Shown here piece after piece: positions 1-8,500 of a stretch of 19,149 bases of DNA (position 1 is its first letter; each line of letters opens with the position of its first letter). Under the pieces are notes generated by a model that was not told the DNA's origin, ran no database searches, and worked only from the letters and a program-made list of their open reading frames with translations. The stretch is from Pseudomonadota bacterium. GTDB taxonomy: Bacteria > Pseudomonadota > Alphaproteobacteria > Sphingomonadales > Sphingomonadaceae. The stretch spans positions 1-19,149 of the forward strand of contig JAEXAW010000049.1 in NCBI GenBank assembly GCA_023458055.1, in the 5' to 3' direction. The translations under genes were made by a program, and so were the position numbers.

Positions 1-59
1 GGCAATAACGGCCCGATCACTTCCCATTCCTCGTCTGTCACGCCAATCCGCTCGCCCAA
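1..59 (-). CDS. IS5-family transposase, N-terminal fragment (continues past the left edge)
   Basis: Read on the minus strand, these bases encode LGERIGVTDEEWEVIGPLLP. The T-D-E-E-W-x-x-I-x-P-L-L-P pattern is the characteristic N-terminus of IS5-type (DDE) transposases, which cut and paste their own insertion sequence. A TTG at 59-57 has a GGAGG about five bases upstream and is the best start. A GTG at 41-39 would give the more usual MTDEEW start. Only the first 19 or so residues are inside the window, so I cannot say whether the element is intact. Next to it, at 79-91, lies a short perfect palindrome (CCTTGA-A-TCAAGG) that probably belongs to the terminal repeat of the element. Recognition rests on this one motif. 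Confidence 0.6.
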   Translation of the reverse strand, partial: MGERIGVTDEEWEVIGPLL

Positions 60-303
60 GGCTGCCTCCAAAAGTCAGCCTTGAATCAAGGTCCGAGTCC
101 CCAGTCAAGCTTTGTCCACGAAACCTAATTTGGTGCAGACAGCATCAAAGCTTATAAACGTGACGTCGAAAAACTGGAAATAGACCCTATACGCAAGTGT
201 GGCGCTAAGCTAACACTCTCCCCGATAACATCAGTTATTGATGTAAGGGATCGTTGTTGTTACACATGTTCCCTCTATGTTCTACATGCTCTAGGAGAAT
301 TAC
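60..303. other. Insertion-sequence end and leader of the methyltransferase operon
   Basis: I see no gene here. The left part, up to about position 100, is probably the terminal region of the IS5-type element. The remainder is AT-rich and leads into the methyltransferase gene. It holds an imperfect inverted repeat at 226-246 (TAACATCA, five-base spacer, TGATGTAA) just upstream of a weak promoter-like pair. A good ribosome-binding site, AGGAG at 293-297, lies six bases before the ATG at 304. Confidence 0.5.
226..281 (+). promoter_or_regulatory. Possible promoter with upstream operator-like dyad for the LlaJI-type operon
   Basis: An inverted repeat (226-233 pairing with 239-246, seven of eight positions) abuts a weak -35-like TTGTTG (254-259) and a -10-like TATGTT (276-281) 16 bases apart. 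Methyltransferase genes of restriction systems are often controlled so that host protection comes first, and a dyad just upstream of the -35 would fit a regulator site. The promoter boxes are poor matches and the assignment is tentative. Confidence 0.3.
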
Positions 304-1452
304 ATGCTCGATGCTCACGATACAGATGAGTTCGATTTCGACAAGAGCTCTCAGAAAAGCGTGAAAAATGCCGATTTCCCTTCTCAGCATCCTACAGCAA
401 TTTCGCTTTTTTCAGGCGGAGGTGGGTTAGATATCGGCTTCCATCAAGCAGGCTTTCGGACATTGGCCTGTATCGAGATCGACGAGGAAGCATGTAAAAC
501 GCTTGAAGCGAACCGCGACCAATACTTTCCTGATGCTACGATCATAAATGCTGACGTCAGCAAGCTGTCTGTCGATGAGCTCATGAAGAAATGCAACCTG
601 AGCCCTGGTGAGTTGGACGTACTTTACGGTGGGCCACCTTGTCAGTCTTTCAGCCAAATTGGGAAGAAAGACAATCTGAATGATGTTCGCGGGCGCCTTC
701 TGTTTACGATGGTGGATTACGCTCGCATCCTCAAGCCGAAGTCAATTCTCATCGAGAATGTGAAAGCTTTACAATCTGCTCCCGACCTTGATGGCAATCG
801 CGGCGGGGCTCTTCGTCAACTTAAGAAGGCGTTGGAGGACCTTGGTTACAGAGTGTCTTCTCAGATTGTAAATTCGGCTGATTTCGGTGTGGCTCAGCTG
901 CGTCAACGAATTTTCATAATTGCTACCCTTGGAGAAAATTTCTCGTTTCCCGAGCAGAGTCACACGCCGTTATCATATCGCACCGTAGGAGATGTGATTT
1001 CTGGGCTGCCTAAACCGGTCTTAAAAGGCAAATCTCCTAATTTTCCGAACCACATTGATGTTACGCCCGCCGGCGACAAGCGCCGTATTAGTTATGTCAG
1101 CGAAGGAAAGTTTCTGGCGAAAATGGAGAATGTGCCGGAAGAAGTGAAGGGGCGGCTCACTCGCAAGGATACCACTAAGTTCCTGCGTCTCGGAAGGAAT
1201 AAGCAGAGTAACACTTTGCGCTGCGGAGAGGTTTTTTTCCATCCCATTGAGGATCGATATCTTACTCCACGTGAATACATGCGTTTACACGGCTTTCCTG
1301 ATGATTACGTCCTTGACGGGCCAGTCCGTGGTAGATCGGGATCTGTGCGGAATCTCGATCAACATCGGCAAGTTGCTAACTCAGTTCCGCCTCCCGTAGC
1401 CAATGTGCTTGCGCTCTCGCTTGCAAAACATCTTCAGATTGTCGCTGAATAG
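304..1452 (+). CDS. C5-cytosine DNA methyltransferase of an LlaJI/McrBC-like restriction system
   Basis: The enzyme transfers a methyl group from S-adenosylmethionine to carbon 5 of cytosine in a specific DNA site, protecting host DNA from the nuclease encoded downstream. All main family motifs appear in order in the 382 residues: FSGGGGLDIGF (motif I, cofactor binding, about 36-46), GGPPCQSFS (motif IV, catalytic Cys113), ENV at 151-153 (motif VI), QLRQRIFII (motif VIII, about 198-206) and QVANSVPPPVAN (motif X, about 356-367). The target-recognition region lies between motifs VIII and IX/X. The length is normal. The ATG start has AGGAG six bases upstream. The next gene starts 12 bases after the stop, so the three genes probably form one transcript. 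The target sequence cannot be read from the protein. Base composition is visibly lower in G+C than in the type I genes to the right, which suggests separate acquisition. Confidence 0.93.
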   Translation: MLDAHDTDEFDFDKSSQKSVKNADFPSQHPTAISLFSGGGGLDIGFHQAGFRTLACIEIDEEACKTLEANRDQYFPDATIINADVSKLSVDELMKKCNLSPGELDVLYGGPPCQSFSQIGKKDNLNDVRGRLLFTMVDYARILKPKSILIENVKALQSAPDLDGNRGGALRQLKKALEDLGYRVSSQIVNSADFGVAQLRQRIFIIATLGENFSFPEQSHTPLSYRTVGDVISGLPKPVLKGKSPNFPNHIDVTPAGDKRRISYVSEGKFLAKMENVPEEVKGRLTRKDTTKFLRLGRNKQSNTLRCGEVFFHPIEDRYLTPREYMRLHGFPDDYVLDGPVRGRSGSVRNLDQHRQVANSVPPPVANVLALSLAKHLQIVAE

Positions 1453-1464
1453 GGGAAACGAGAC

Positions 1465-2745
1465 GTGGACGAACTCTACGCCGCAGTACGCAGACTCTAT
1501 GATGAAAAAGGGTCAGGTTACTGCTTCCCACCTGACAAAATTTGGCAATATATATATCCTGGGGACCTTGGTCTTACGCCACATTCGTTGATCAACACCC
1601 TCAAACGAGATAATTATATTGTAGAAACCGGGGGGCGAACTAGTGCGGTATCTGAAGCCAGAAAAGGGGCACCAGTAACTGAATACACTTTTGGTCCCGC
1701 GGTAGATGAAAATTCTCTCGCTATTGTGATTGCCAATCGGGCTGGTGGAAACAGTATGAATACCGTCGTGTCTGGACCGACGCAGCTGGTCAGTGAAAAT
1801 CCGGACGGTGCTTATCCTTTGAATCTCTCATTGCAAAGGATCGTTTATGGGTGCCCTGGATCTGGTAAGAGTTTCTTGCTCGGCAAAGAGGCTGGACAAG
1901 CTCATTTCACTATAAGGACAGTCTTCTTTCAGGAAACGAGCTATTATGATTTCGTAGGCGGGTTGAAGCCACAGTCGATATACCGTGTTTCTGATGATCC
2001 ACCATCATTTATTGGTTCGACAATCAATGTTCCTGGCGAGCCGGTCATCCAGTATGTCGTTCAGCCGGGTCCGTTTCTTAAAGCTTACCGCCTCGCATGC
2101 GAGAATCCTAATAAATCGGTCGTACTGATTATTGAAGAGTTAAGCAGAGCAGTGGCTGCTCATGTTTTTGGTGACGTGCTACAATTGCTGGACAGGATTG
2201 ATGAAGGCCCGCTCGCTGGTTACAGTGAGTATGATGTCGATGCTCGCCCAGACATTGAGTCTTGGTTGCTTTTGAATGATGTTTCTCATGCTCATGTTGA
2301 TGTGGGTAAGCTTCGGCTCCCTCCTAATCTTTACATTTGGGCGACCATGAACCGAGCTGACCAAAATGCACGTCAATTAGATGCCGCCTTTTTGCGTCGT
2401 TGGTCGAAAACTTACATATCATATCTTGAGGATGGTAAATATGATGCCACCGAGATGTATTATGGTGGCCAAAAGGTGCAATGGAGCGTTCTAAGGCAAG
2501 CAATAAATCGACGGCTACTTGAGGTCGGTGGAATCACTGAAGATAAATTCGTTGGCCCATATATGATCTCCGCCCGTAAGCTAGAAGACCCGGAAGAGGT
2601 TTTCGAAGAACTGTGGGGCTACCTGTGGAATGACGTACTCAAGACAAGGGCATCTCAAATGTTTTTGGGCTGCACGACTTTAGCTCAATTGCGCCAGATT
2701 TGGGATGGGGGGCAAGGTGCCGTAATTGGCGATCTCTCAGTCTGA
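1465..2745 (+). CDS. McrB-like AAA+ NTPase, restriction motor subunit (LlaJI R1 type)
   Basis: This is the NTP-driven subunit that should assemble with the downstream nuclease and translocate on DNA. In the 426 residues I see GCPGSGKS (Walker A, 129-136), a McrB-like ETSYYDFVGGLKP segment (about 157-169), IIEELSR (Walker B region, about 222-228) and ATMNRAD (293-299). The last matches the M-N-T-A-D signature of McrB, and FLRRW (309-313) supplies arginine-finger candidates. Residues 1-120 resemble no domain I know and probably carry DNA or partner recognition. The start is GTG with AGGGG nine bases upstream. McrB uses GTP; whether this protein prefers GTP or ATP cannot be told, because MNRAD differs from the canonical MNTAD. 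Its place between a C5 methyltransferase and an LlaJI-type nuclease supports the R1 role. Confidence 0.85.
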   Translation: MDELYAAVRRLYDEKGSGYCFPPDKIWQYIYPGDLGLTPHSLINTLKRDNYIVETGGRTSAVSEARKGAPVTEYTFGPAVDENSLAIVIANRAGGNSMNTVVSGPTQLVSENPDGAYPLNLSLQRIVYGCPGSGKSFLLGKEAGQAHFTIRTVFFQETSYYDFVGGLKPQSIYRVSDDPPSFIGSTINVPGEPVIQYVVQPGPFLKAYRLACENPNKSVVLIIEELSRAVAAHVFGDVLQLLDRIDEGPLAGYSEYDVDARPDIESWLLLNDVSHAHVDVGKLRLPPNLYIWATMNRADQNARQLDAAFLRRWSKTYISYLEDGKYDATEMYYGGQKVQWSVLRQAINRRLLEVGGITEDKFVGPYMISARKLEDPEEVFEELWGYLWNDVLKTRASQMFLGCTTLAQLRQIWDGGQGAVIGDLSV

Positions 2746-2749
2746 TAGA

Positions 2750-4075
2750 ATGCAAGAAATCTTCAAAATTCTCTCGGAGGGCGAAGTGGCGACTGAAAGT
2801 CGTTGGATTGATCGTTTGGGAGGGGACCCGAATGTATTCAATGAACTTCTCGCTGACGGAATACTCAGAAATTCTGGGATATTATCAGGGAAACGCAAAT
2901 TTAGCCTGAATTTTGTAGGCCTGCTTTCCATAGACAATATAGCATGGTTCGCATTCCCAAAGGCAAGCAAGGCAATGCAGTTGGCCGAAGCTGTTCTGGT
3001 CCTCCAAACTATCATTGAATATCGTCGCAAAGTTGTAAGATCGCCGGTCTCGACTGATTTCTCGGCGACCCCAGACCGTCTCTACACTGGAACTTTGGTT
3101 GATACCTTTACCTCTCTAATATTATGGACGCTCAACTACGGATTTCATCACGCACCTGTCGATGAAGCAAGATCAACACACGAAGGAATTGATTGGGCAC
3201 GCACCATAAACGCAACTCCTGCAATGCATTCCAACGCATCGGTCGTATATTCTTCGCCAATAAGCAGGATCCAATGGCATCGACATAGTAACCTTGCGGA
3301 AATCCAAGCCCATGCCCTTCTTAAAATGCGGCGACAGCTTGGAGTATTCGCCGATATCATTGCGCCTGACGTTGACGACTTGTGGGAACAATGCGTCGAT
3401 ATTCTGGAAGATGGCAACCAAGGCTTGCTTTCAGATTCGATCAATTGGGCAATTCAAGATCATGGCGAGTTAACCAACCGCGACGAAGATATCGAACTCT
3501 TGGGATTATTGCGTGATTGGTTTGATCAAAATTGGTCTGCAGGGCGGCGATTGTCTGCGTTCGGAATATCCGCATTTCATATGGTCTGGGAGGATATGTG
3601 CGCACAAGCCGCCTCCCGCTTCGGAGAGATAAAGTCACATGCAGAAACGGCAAGCCAGCCAAGCTACTGGGTCCGAGGTAAAGAAATAAAGTTGACGCCA
3701 CAACGGCCTGATATTCTCCTCGTCCGTGAAGGGAGAGTGTTTCTAGCAGATGCTAAATGGTATCTATTCGACGAGAATTCATTACCTCAAACACCGGATA
3801 GCATAAAACAATTTGCGTATGAACTTTCGATGCATGCCGGCGTGCGCGTAGATGCCAATTTACTGCTACTGCCAAGCGAGATAGAAGAAGCATGGTCTGT
3901 GCAAGGAACCTTAGAAATGATGAGTGCTGATGGAGCCGACACCCGATTCCGGGCGGTTTCAATCATTGCTATCAATTGGCATTACCTCGCCCAACTTTAT
4001 GTCGAACGAGAGTGCTTCCCTGAGAAATTTGTCTTTGATATGGTTGCGACACGAAGTTCTGATTTTGCAGATTAA
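2750..4075 (+). CDS. LlaJI-family restriction endonuclease (McrC-like R2 subunit)
   Basis: This is the probable nuclease partner of the McrB-like motor. Counting from the alternative TTG, a C-terminal PD-(D/E)XK core is visible: RPDILLV followed by FLADAKW, giving Asp329, Asp342 and Lys344, with an upstream acidic helix (VWED, about 287-290). This arrangement matches McrC-like and LlaJI-family nucleases, which cut DNA once the motor subunit signals. The N-terminal 300 residues are all-helical in style and would hold motor-binding and site-recognition parts. Two starts are possible. ATG at 2750 lies four bases after the motor stop codon. TTG at 2726 overlaps the motor gene by 20 bases and has an AAGG upstream. 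I chose ATG for translational coupling, but the longer form (449 residues) is not excluded. The family name rests on context plus the nuclease core. Confidence 0.78.
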   Translation: MQEIFKILSEGEVATESRWIDRLGGDPNVFNELLADGILRNSGILSGKRKFSLNFVGLLSIDNIAWFAFPKASKAMQLAEAVLVLQTIIEYRRKVVRSPVSTDFSATPDRLYTGTLVDTFTSLILWTLNYGFHHAPVDEARSTHEGIDWARTINATPAMHSNASVVYSSPISRIQWHRHSNLAEIQAHALLKMRRQLGVFADIIAPDVDDLWEQCVDILEDGNQGLLSDSINWAIQDHGELTNRDEDIELLGLLRDWFDQNWSAGRRLSAFGISAFHMVWEDMCAQAASRFGEIKSHAETASQPSYWVRGKEIKLTPQRPDILLVREGRVFLADAKWYLFDENSLPQTPDSIKQFAYELSMHAGVRVDANLLLLPSEIEEAWSVQGTLEMMSADGADTRFRAVSIIAINWHYLAQLYVERECFPEKFVFDMVATRSSDFAD

Positions 4076-4146
4076 GGGGCAAATCCAAGTATGGATAGCT
4101 AGGCGGGTAGGATTGCAAATCAGGCTGCCACCCGTTGCATATTTGA

Positions 4147-4617
4147 CTACCCTTCACCATCGATAGGTTTTGCATAGTCCTTTGAAGGTTTAAAGCTAAA
4201 CTCAATTGGATCTTCAGTCCAATTCATTGCTTTCTCCGCTAACGCCAGCAAAGATAACGGTTGATTGGGATCAGCGATGACTTTTTCAGGCATCTGACCT
4301 TGCCATGGGACGTGCACTTCCATTTTTCTGGTTGATGAGGACGATATCCACAGCACCATTTGCCTGTCGATGGCGGTGAAGAGCTCTCGAAAGTCTGCGC
4401 ACAATTCAGGGTCCTCCGATAGAATGGGCCGCTTTCCCATATACAACATAGTGACGGCGTTGGAGAATGCCTCAGATTGTATGGATCGTGCGTAAGCTCC
4501 CAATAGAATGTATGTTTCAACAGCATTGAATCCTGAAAGTGCTTCCACTTGTTCCGCCTGTTGGGAGCAAATAGATTGACCACCCTTGGTATCCGAAATT
4601 GACCATCGGTTGCACAA
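4147..4617 (-). pseudogene. Unrecognised ORF, probably a 5'-truncated remnant
   Basis: The ORF runs 156 residues from a TTG with no clear ribosome-binding site. I do not recognise the protein. It is soluble in character, with an acidic, tryptophan-containing C-terminal half and no signal peptide or membrane segment. Its first 20 or so codons are read through three regularly spaced TTGACCA repeats that look like the end of an IS21-type element. The natural N-terminus was therefore probably removed, and what remains from about 4550 downward is the tail of an older gene. A GTG at 4548-4546 could still start a shorter product. It converges on the LlaJI-type nuclease gene with about 70 bases between the stops and has no visible functional link to either restriction system. 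Confidence 0.4.
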
Positions 4618-4627
4618 ATGTTGACCA
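4576..4627. repeat. Three TTGACCA repeats at 22-23-base spacing, possible IS21-family end remnant
   Basis: TTGACCA occurs at 4576, 4599 and 4621, in the same orientation and roughly two helical turns apart. IS21-family elements carry several short direct repeats at their ends where the transposase binds, and the minus-strand reading (GGTCAA blocks separated by about 16 bases, then TTTGCTCC) is reminiscent of such ends. No istA or istB gene is present, so at most this is a remnant. Confidence 0.35.
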
Positions 4628-4637
4628 CTTCAGTTGA

Positions 4638-4683
4638 GCAGGGTCAGCGCGTAGCTAACCCAACTGCGCAGCGCTGACCCTGC
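4638..4683. repeat. Perfect 13-base inverted repeat
   Basis: GCAGGGTCAGCGC at 4638-4650 is the exact reverse complement of 4671-4683, with a 20-base loop. There is no T-run on either side, so a simple intrinsic terminator is unlikely. It could be a recombination or insertion scar, part of a mobile-element end, or a protein-binding dyad. It lies just beyond the three TTGACCA repeats. Confidence 0.6.
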
Positions 4684-4711
4684 GGTGCGCAACGGTAATG
4701 GTAAAATATGT

Positions 4712-4740
4712 GGACCCGTCGCATAGCGACGGCTTGGTCC
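4712..4740 (-). terminator. Probable terminator hairpin of the type I operon
   Basis: On the minus strand GGACC-aagc-CGTCGC-tat-GCGACG-GGTCC folds into an 11-pair stem with a four-base bulge and a three-base loop, followed by ACATATTTTA. It lies about 50 bases after the stop codon of the metallopeptidase, the last gene of the operon. The trailing T-run is short, so termination may be only partial. Confidence 0.5.
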
Positions 4741-4792
4741 GCTAACATCGCGGTCATTCAGAAGCTCGGGCTGCATTTCGAAGCTTTGCCGA

Positions 4793-5518
4793 TCATTCAT
4801 TTCCCGCCAAGATTAACTCGGCAAGCGAGTCCAGCTCCCGTTTTGCGCCCTCCCACGTGGGCATCTGCTTGGTGAGCAAGTCGAAGAAGCGCTTGCTGTG
4901 GTTGTGTTCGACCAGATGACAGAGTTCGTGGAGAATGACATATTCAATGCAATGACGTGGTGCCCGTATGAGTGCGGGGTTCAAGTAAATCACCCCGTCC
5001 GGGGAACAGCTGCCCCATTGCGTCCTCATGCGCATAAGTTTCAGTGGTGGGCGTGCTTCGATCCAGTTCAACCGGCCTGAGATTTCCGAAAATTTGTCGC
5101 TCAGGTATTCCTCTGCGCGCGCGCCATACCATGCATTCAATCTGCGTCTGACGGCGGCTTGATCAGCCACTGGGAGGGTTACAACGAGCTTGCCTCGCAA
5201 GAGTTTGACTTCAGAAGGCTGCGCGCTGCTCTCGTTGACGATGAGCTTATGCCGCCGCCCCAGATAGAAGTGCGTCTCGCCGCTCACATATTCACGCGGT
5301 AGCGCCATTCGCCGTGCGGTGATTGCTGCGTTCCGATGCTGGAATATCCATCTTGCGCGTCGCTGGGCCGCCGCCCTGATCTGACCCGTTTCCTTATCGC
5401 TGGGCGCTTCGATTTCGACATCACCGTTGGGGTAAACATGGATGCGGATGCGACCCTTGACAGCTGCGGTTTGTCGAACGAGGCACGACACCTCCTGATC
5501 GCCGTATCGCACAATCAT
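4793..5518 (-). CDS. YgjP-like (DUF45) zinc metallopeptidase at the end of the type I operon
   Basis: This 241-residue protein carries the zinc-binding motif HELCHLVEHNH (His197, Glu198, His201, with His205 or His207 as a third ligand). It also has the WGSCSPDGVIYLN segment (about 168-180) typical of the YgjP/DUF45 family of cytoplasmic metallopeptidases. The N-terminal 130 residues are a beta-rich domain with Arg-rich stretches that could bind nucleic acid or HsdR. No signal peptide or membrane segment is visible. The ATG overlaps the hsdR stop codon as ATGA, so the two are translationally coupled. Genes of this family are often found next to hsdR. A role in processing or limiting restriction subunits is plausible, in analogy to ClpXP control of EcoKI, but that is inference. 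The length is normal and the catalytic residues are intact. Confidence 0.87.
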   Translation of the reverse strand: MIVRYGDQEVSCLVRQTAAVKGRIRIHVYPNGDVEIEAPSDKETGQIRAAAQRRARWIFQHRNAAITARRMALPREYVSGETHFYLGRRHKLIVNESSAQPSEVKLLRGKLVVTLPVADQAAVRRRLNAWYGARAEEYLSDKFSEISGRLNWIEARPPLKLMRMRTQWGSCSPDGVIYLNPALIRAPRHCIEYVILHELCHLVEHNHSKRFFDLLTKQMPTWEGAKRELDSLAELILAGNE

Positions 5519-8500
5519 GTTTTTGCGCCACTGCCACGAGCAAGGCCAATGCGTGTTACCTCGACAACCTTCTCGGTAATGACCTTTGCCTTGTCCAAGC
5601 CGGTCAGGCCGAACAGGCGCGGCAACAATGCTTTTCGGATAGCCGCTTCAATGTTTGCCGGGTTCAACGAGTTTTCTGCAATGGCACTCTCGACGGACTT
5701 CTCCATGTCCAGCGCTGCCTGGATGAATTCTTCTTGCTCATCCCCCTTTGCGAGCTCGTCCCCTATCTCCAACCGGATAATCCCGAAATAGGCGCTCGCA
5801 TGGCGGTGACCTGCGAGGCGTTTAGGCAGCTCATCGATCGACTTGGAGGCGAGCTTTTCCTCCAAATCCTTGAACAGGATGTATTGCTTGTAAGGGTGGT
5901 CGAAAAGCGCAGATGCTTCCGCAATGGCCCGCTTGAGCAGATCGGAAAAGAACAGCTGCGCATAGGGATCGTCGGCCAGTTCCTGCTCGATCGTCTTACG
6001 GACTCTGGATCGGATGATGTCAGTTTCGTTGCGTGTTTTCTCAGGGGACCAGGTTTCGGCGGCCTGCTGATTTCCAAGCTCGTTGACGATCAGAACGCCG
6101 TCCACGTTCTCCACGTCCTCGCCCACGACATAGCGATCGACCAATCTCCTGATCTGATCCTCGTAGGCGCTGTAGTCGACGGTTTCCTGTGCGTCCTGCT
6201 TCACGATCTTGCGCAGGTTAGTGAAGAACTTGAGGTCCCGTTTGTATTCCGCAATCTGTCCTTCGGTGATTGATGTGTCTTCGAAGAACGAACGCGATCC
6301 CAGAGCAATCTTCAGGCACATGCCGTAGTCTGTCAGAACCTCGTAGAAATCTTCCCTGAGCTTCTGGTTCAGGTCGATAGGTGTTCCGTCCTCGCTCTCG
6401 CGGGTCTGCGGAACCAGCAGCTGCCGGTACTGCTCGATATCGGCCCTGTTCTTGACCGGCTTGAAGATTGCCCAAAGGTCGGTGTGGAGGCTGGGCAATC
6501 GCTTATACTCGGTGCTGACATCGGCATAGAGTTCGTCAATGTCGTCGAGATCGAAGCCGCCCTGCGTGCGTTCGGCGAGGTCCTGATATTCCGTGAGCGC
6601 GGTATCCAGCGCCTTCAGAATGCCCCGATAGTCGATGAGCAAACCATACTTCTTTTGCTCATGCAGCCGGTTCACGCGGGCAATGGCCTGGATCAGATTG
6701 TGCTGTTCGAGTTTTTTGTCGATGTAGAGAACGGCGTTGCGCGGCTCATCAAATCCGGTGAGCAGCTTATCGACCACGATCAGAATGTCAGGTCGGCCCT
6801 CTGTCGAGAAGTCCTCGATCACCTGGCGCTCATAATCCTCGGCGTCGCCTTTGACGTTCTCCTTCCACCATTGCAGCACCTCGGGAAGCTCTGCCTCGTC
6901 GACCTCCGAATGGCCTTCACGGGTATCAGGTGGCGAAATGACGATGGCGCTGCTGACCAGACCGGTTGCATCCAAGGCCTTCTTGTAGCGGATGGCTGAG
7001 CGCTTGGAATCAGTTGCCAGCTGACCCTTCAAGCCGAGATCAAGATCCTTGAAGTTCTCCTTGAAGTGGGTCGCGATATCGAGTGCGATCAGATTGATCC
7101 GGTCGCCAGAGCCATAGACCGCGCCCTTGGTCCCGAACTTCTTCTTGAGATCGCCCTTCTGCTCCTCAGAAAGGCCGGCGGTGACCTTCTCGAACCAGTT
7201 GTCGATCGCCCGTTCGTTCACGTCGAGGATCGGCTTGCGCTCTTCGTAGAGCAGCGGCGTCACCGTGCCGTCCGAAACAGCGTCTTTCATTGTGTAGGCG
7301 TGGACAATCCGACCAAACTTGTTCGCCGTCTTGTCGTCCTTGAGAAGCGGTGTGCCGGTAAACGCGACATAGGCGGCGTTTGGGAGGGCCTTGCGCATCC
7401 GCTCATGGTTCTCGCCGCCTTGGCTGCGGTGCCCTTCATCGACCAGCACTATCATGTCTGCGCTGTCGTTCCGGCATTCCGGGTGGCGCGCCGCGCTGCC
7501 GAACTTGTTTATGATGGTGAAGATGATCCGTTCAGTGCCTTGACCGATGCGCCGGGCGAGATCGCGGCCCGATCGTGCCTTGGCCCTCCCTGCATCCTTG
7601 GAGCCGATATCAGAACCGAATGCTCCGCCAGTCAGGAAGTTACCTGCCAGCTGCTTTTCCAGATCGCGCCGGTCGGTCACCACGACCAGACGGCAAGCCT
7701 TCAGCTTCTCGTGCAGCAGCAGCGCCTTGCACAGCATCACCATCGTGAAGCTCTTGCCCGAACCGGTGGTGTGCCAGATTACCCCGCCCTCGCGCGCGCC
7801 ACCGGGTTTGACCCGGCTGATCTGGTCGAGCAGCGCGCGGATGCCGAAAAATTGCTGGTGGCGGGCGACGATCTTGTCGACCTTGCGGTCGAACAGGACG
7901 TAGAGGCGCACGAATTCCAGCAGGCGCTCCGGCTTGCAAAGGCCGATCAGAAGTCGGTCCTGCGCGGTTACTTCCTGCTCGTCGCTCCAAAGGTGCCGGA
8001 AGTGGTCCCGAACTTCGCGGACATGGTTCTTCAGAATGGCCGCGCGCGGGTCGGCTGTGTTTGCGGCATTTTTGATCTGGCGGAAGTGGTCTTCGGAAAA
8101 CTCCTCCTCGCGCCATTGCGCCCAGAATTTGCGCGGGGTCCTGGTCGTTCCATAGCGGCCATCGGTCATGCCGATCGACAACAGCAGGTGGGCATAGGCG
8201 AACAGGTGCGGAATTTCCTCCTGCCCCTGGTTGCGGATCGTCTGGCTGATGCCTTCGTCCACCATCGACTTGTTGGGATTTCCGCTGTCGGGCCGCTTGG
8301 CTTCGATCACCAGTAGTGGGATGCCGTTGACGAAGCCGACGATATCGGGCCGGCGCGTATGGGTGCCCGGCACGGCGAGCACCTCCATCTCATCACTGAC
8401 AACAAAGCTGTTCGCCAGCGGGTGCGCCCAATTGATGATCGGCACGGTGACGCTGTGCTTCTTACCATCGACGAATTCGGTGACGGTGATGCCCAGCGTG

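Noticed and set aside
4076..4146. Possible bidirectional terminator between convergent genes
   Set aside because: Only five- or six-base complementary pieces (CGGGT/ACCCG, GGGTAG/CTACCC) with long loops; no convincing stem or T-run.
7066..8316. Long open frame on the + strand (416 codons) opposite hsdR
   Set aside because: It lies antisense to the helicase part of hsdR, shows no recognisable motif and has the composition of a mirror frame in G+C-rich DNA.
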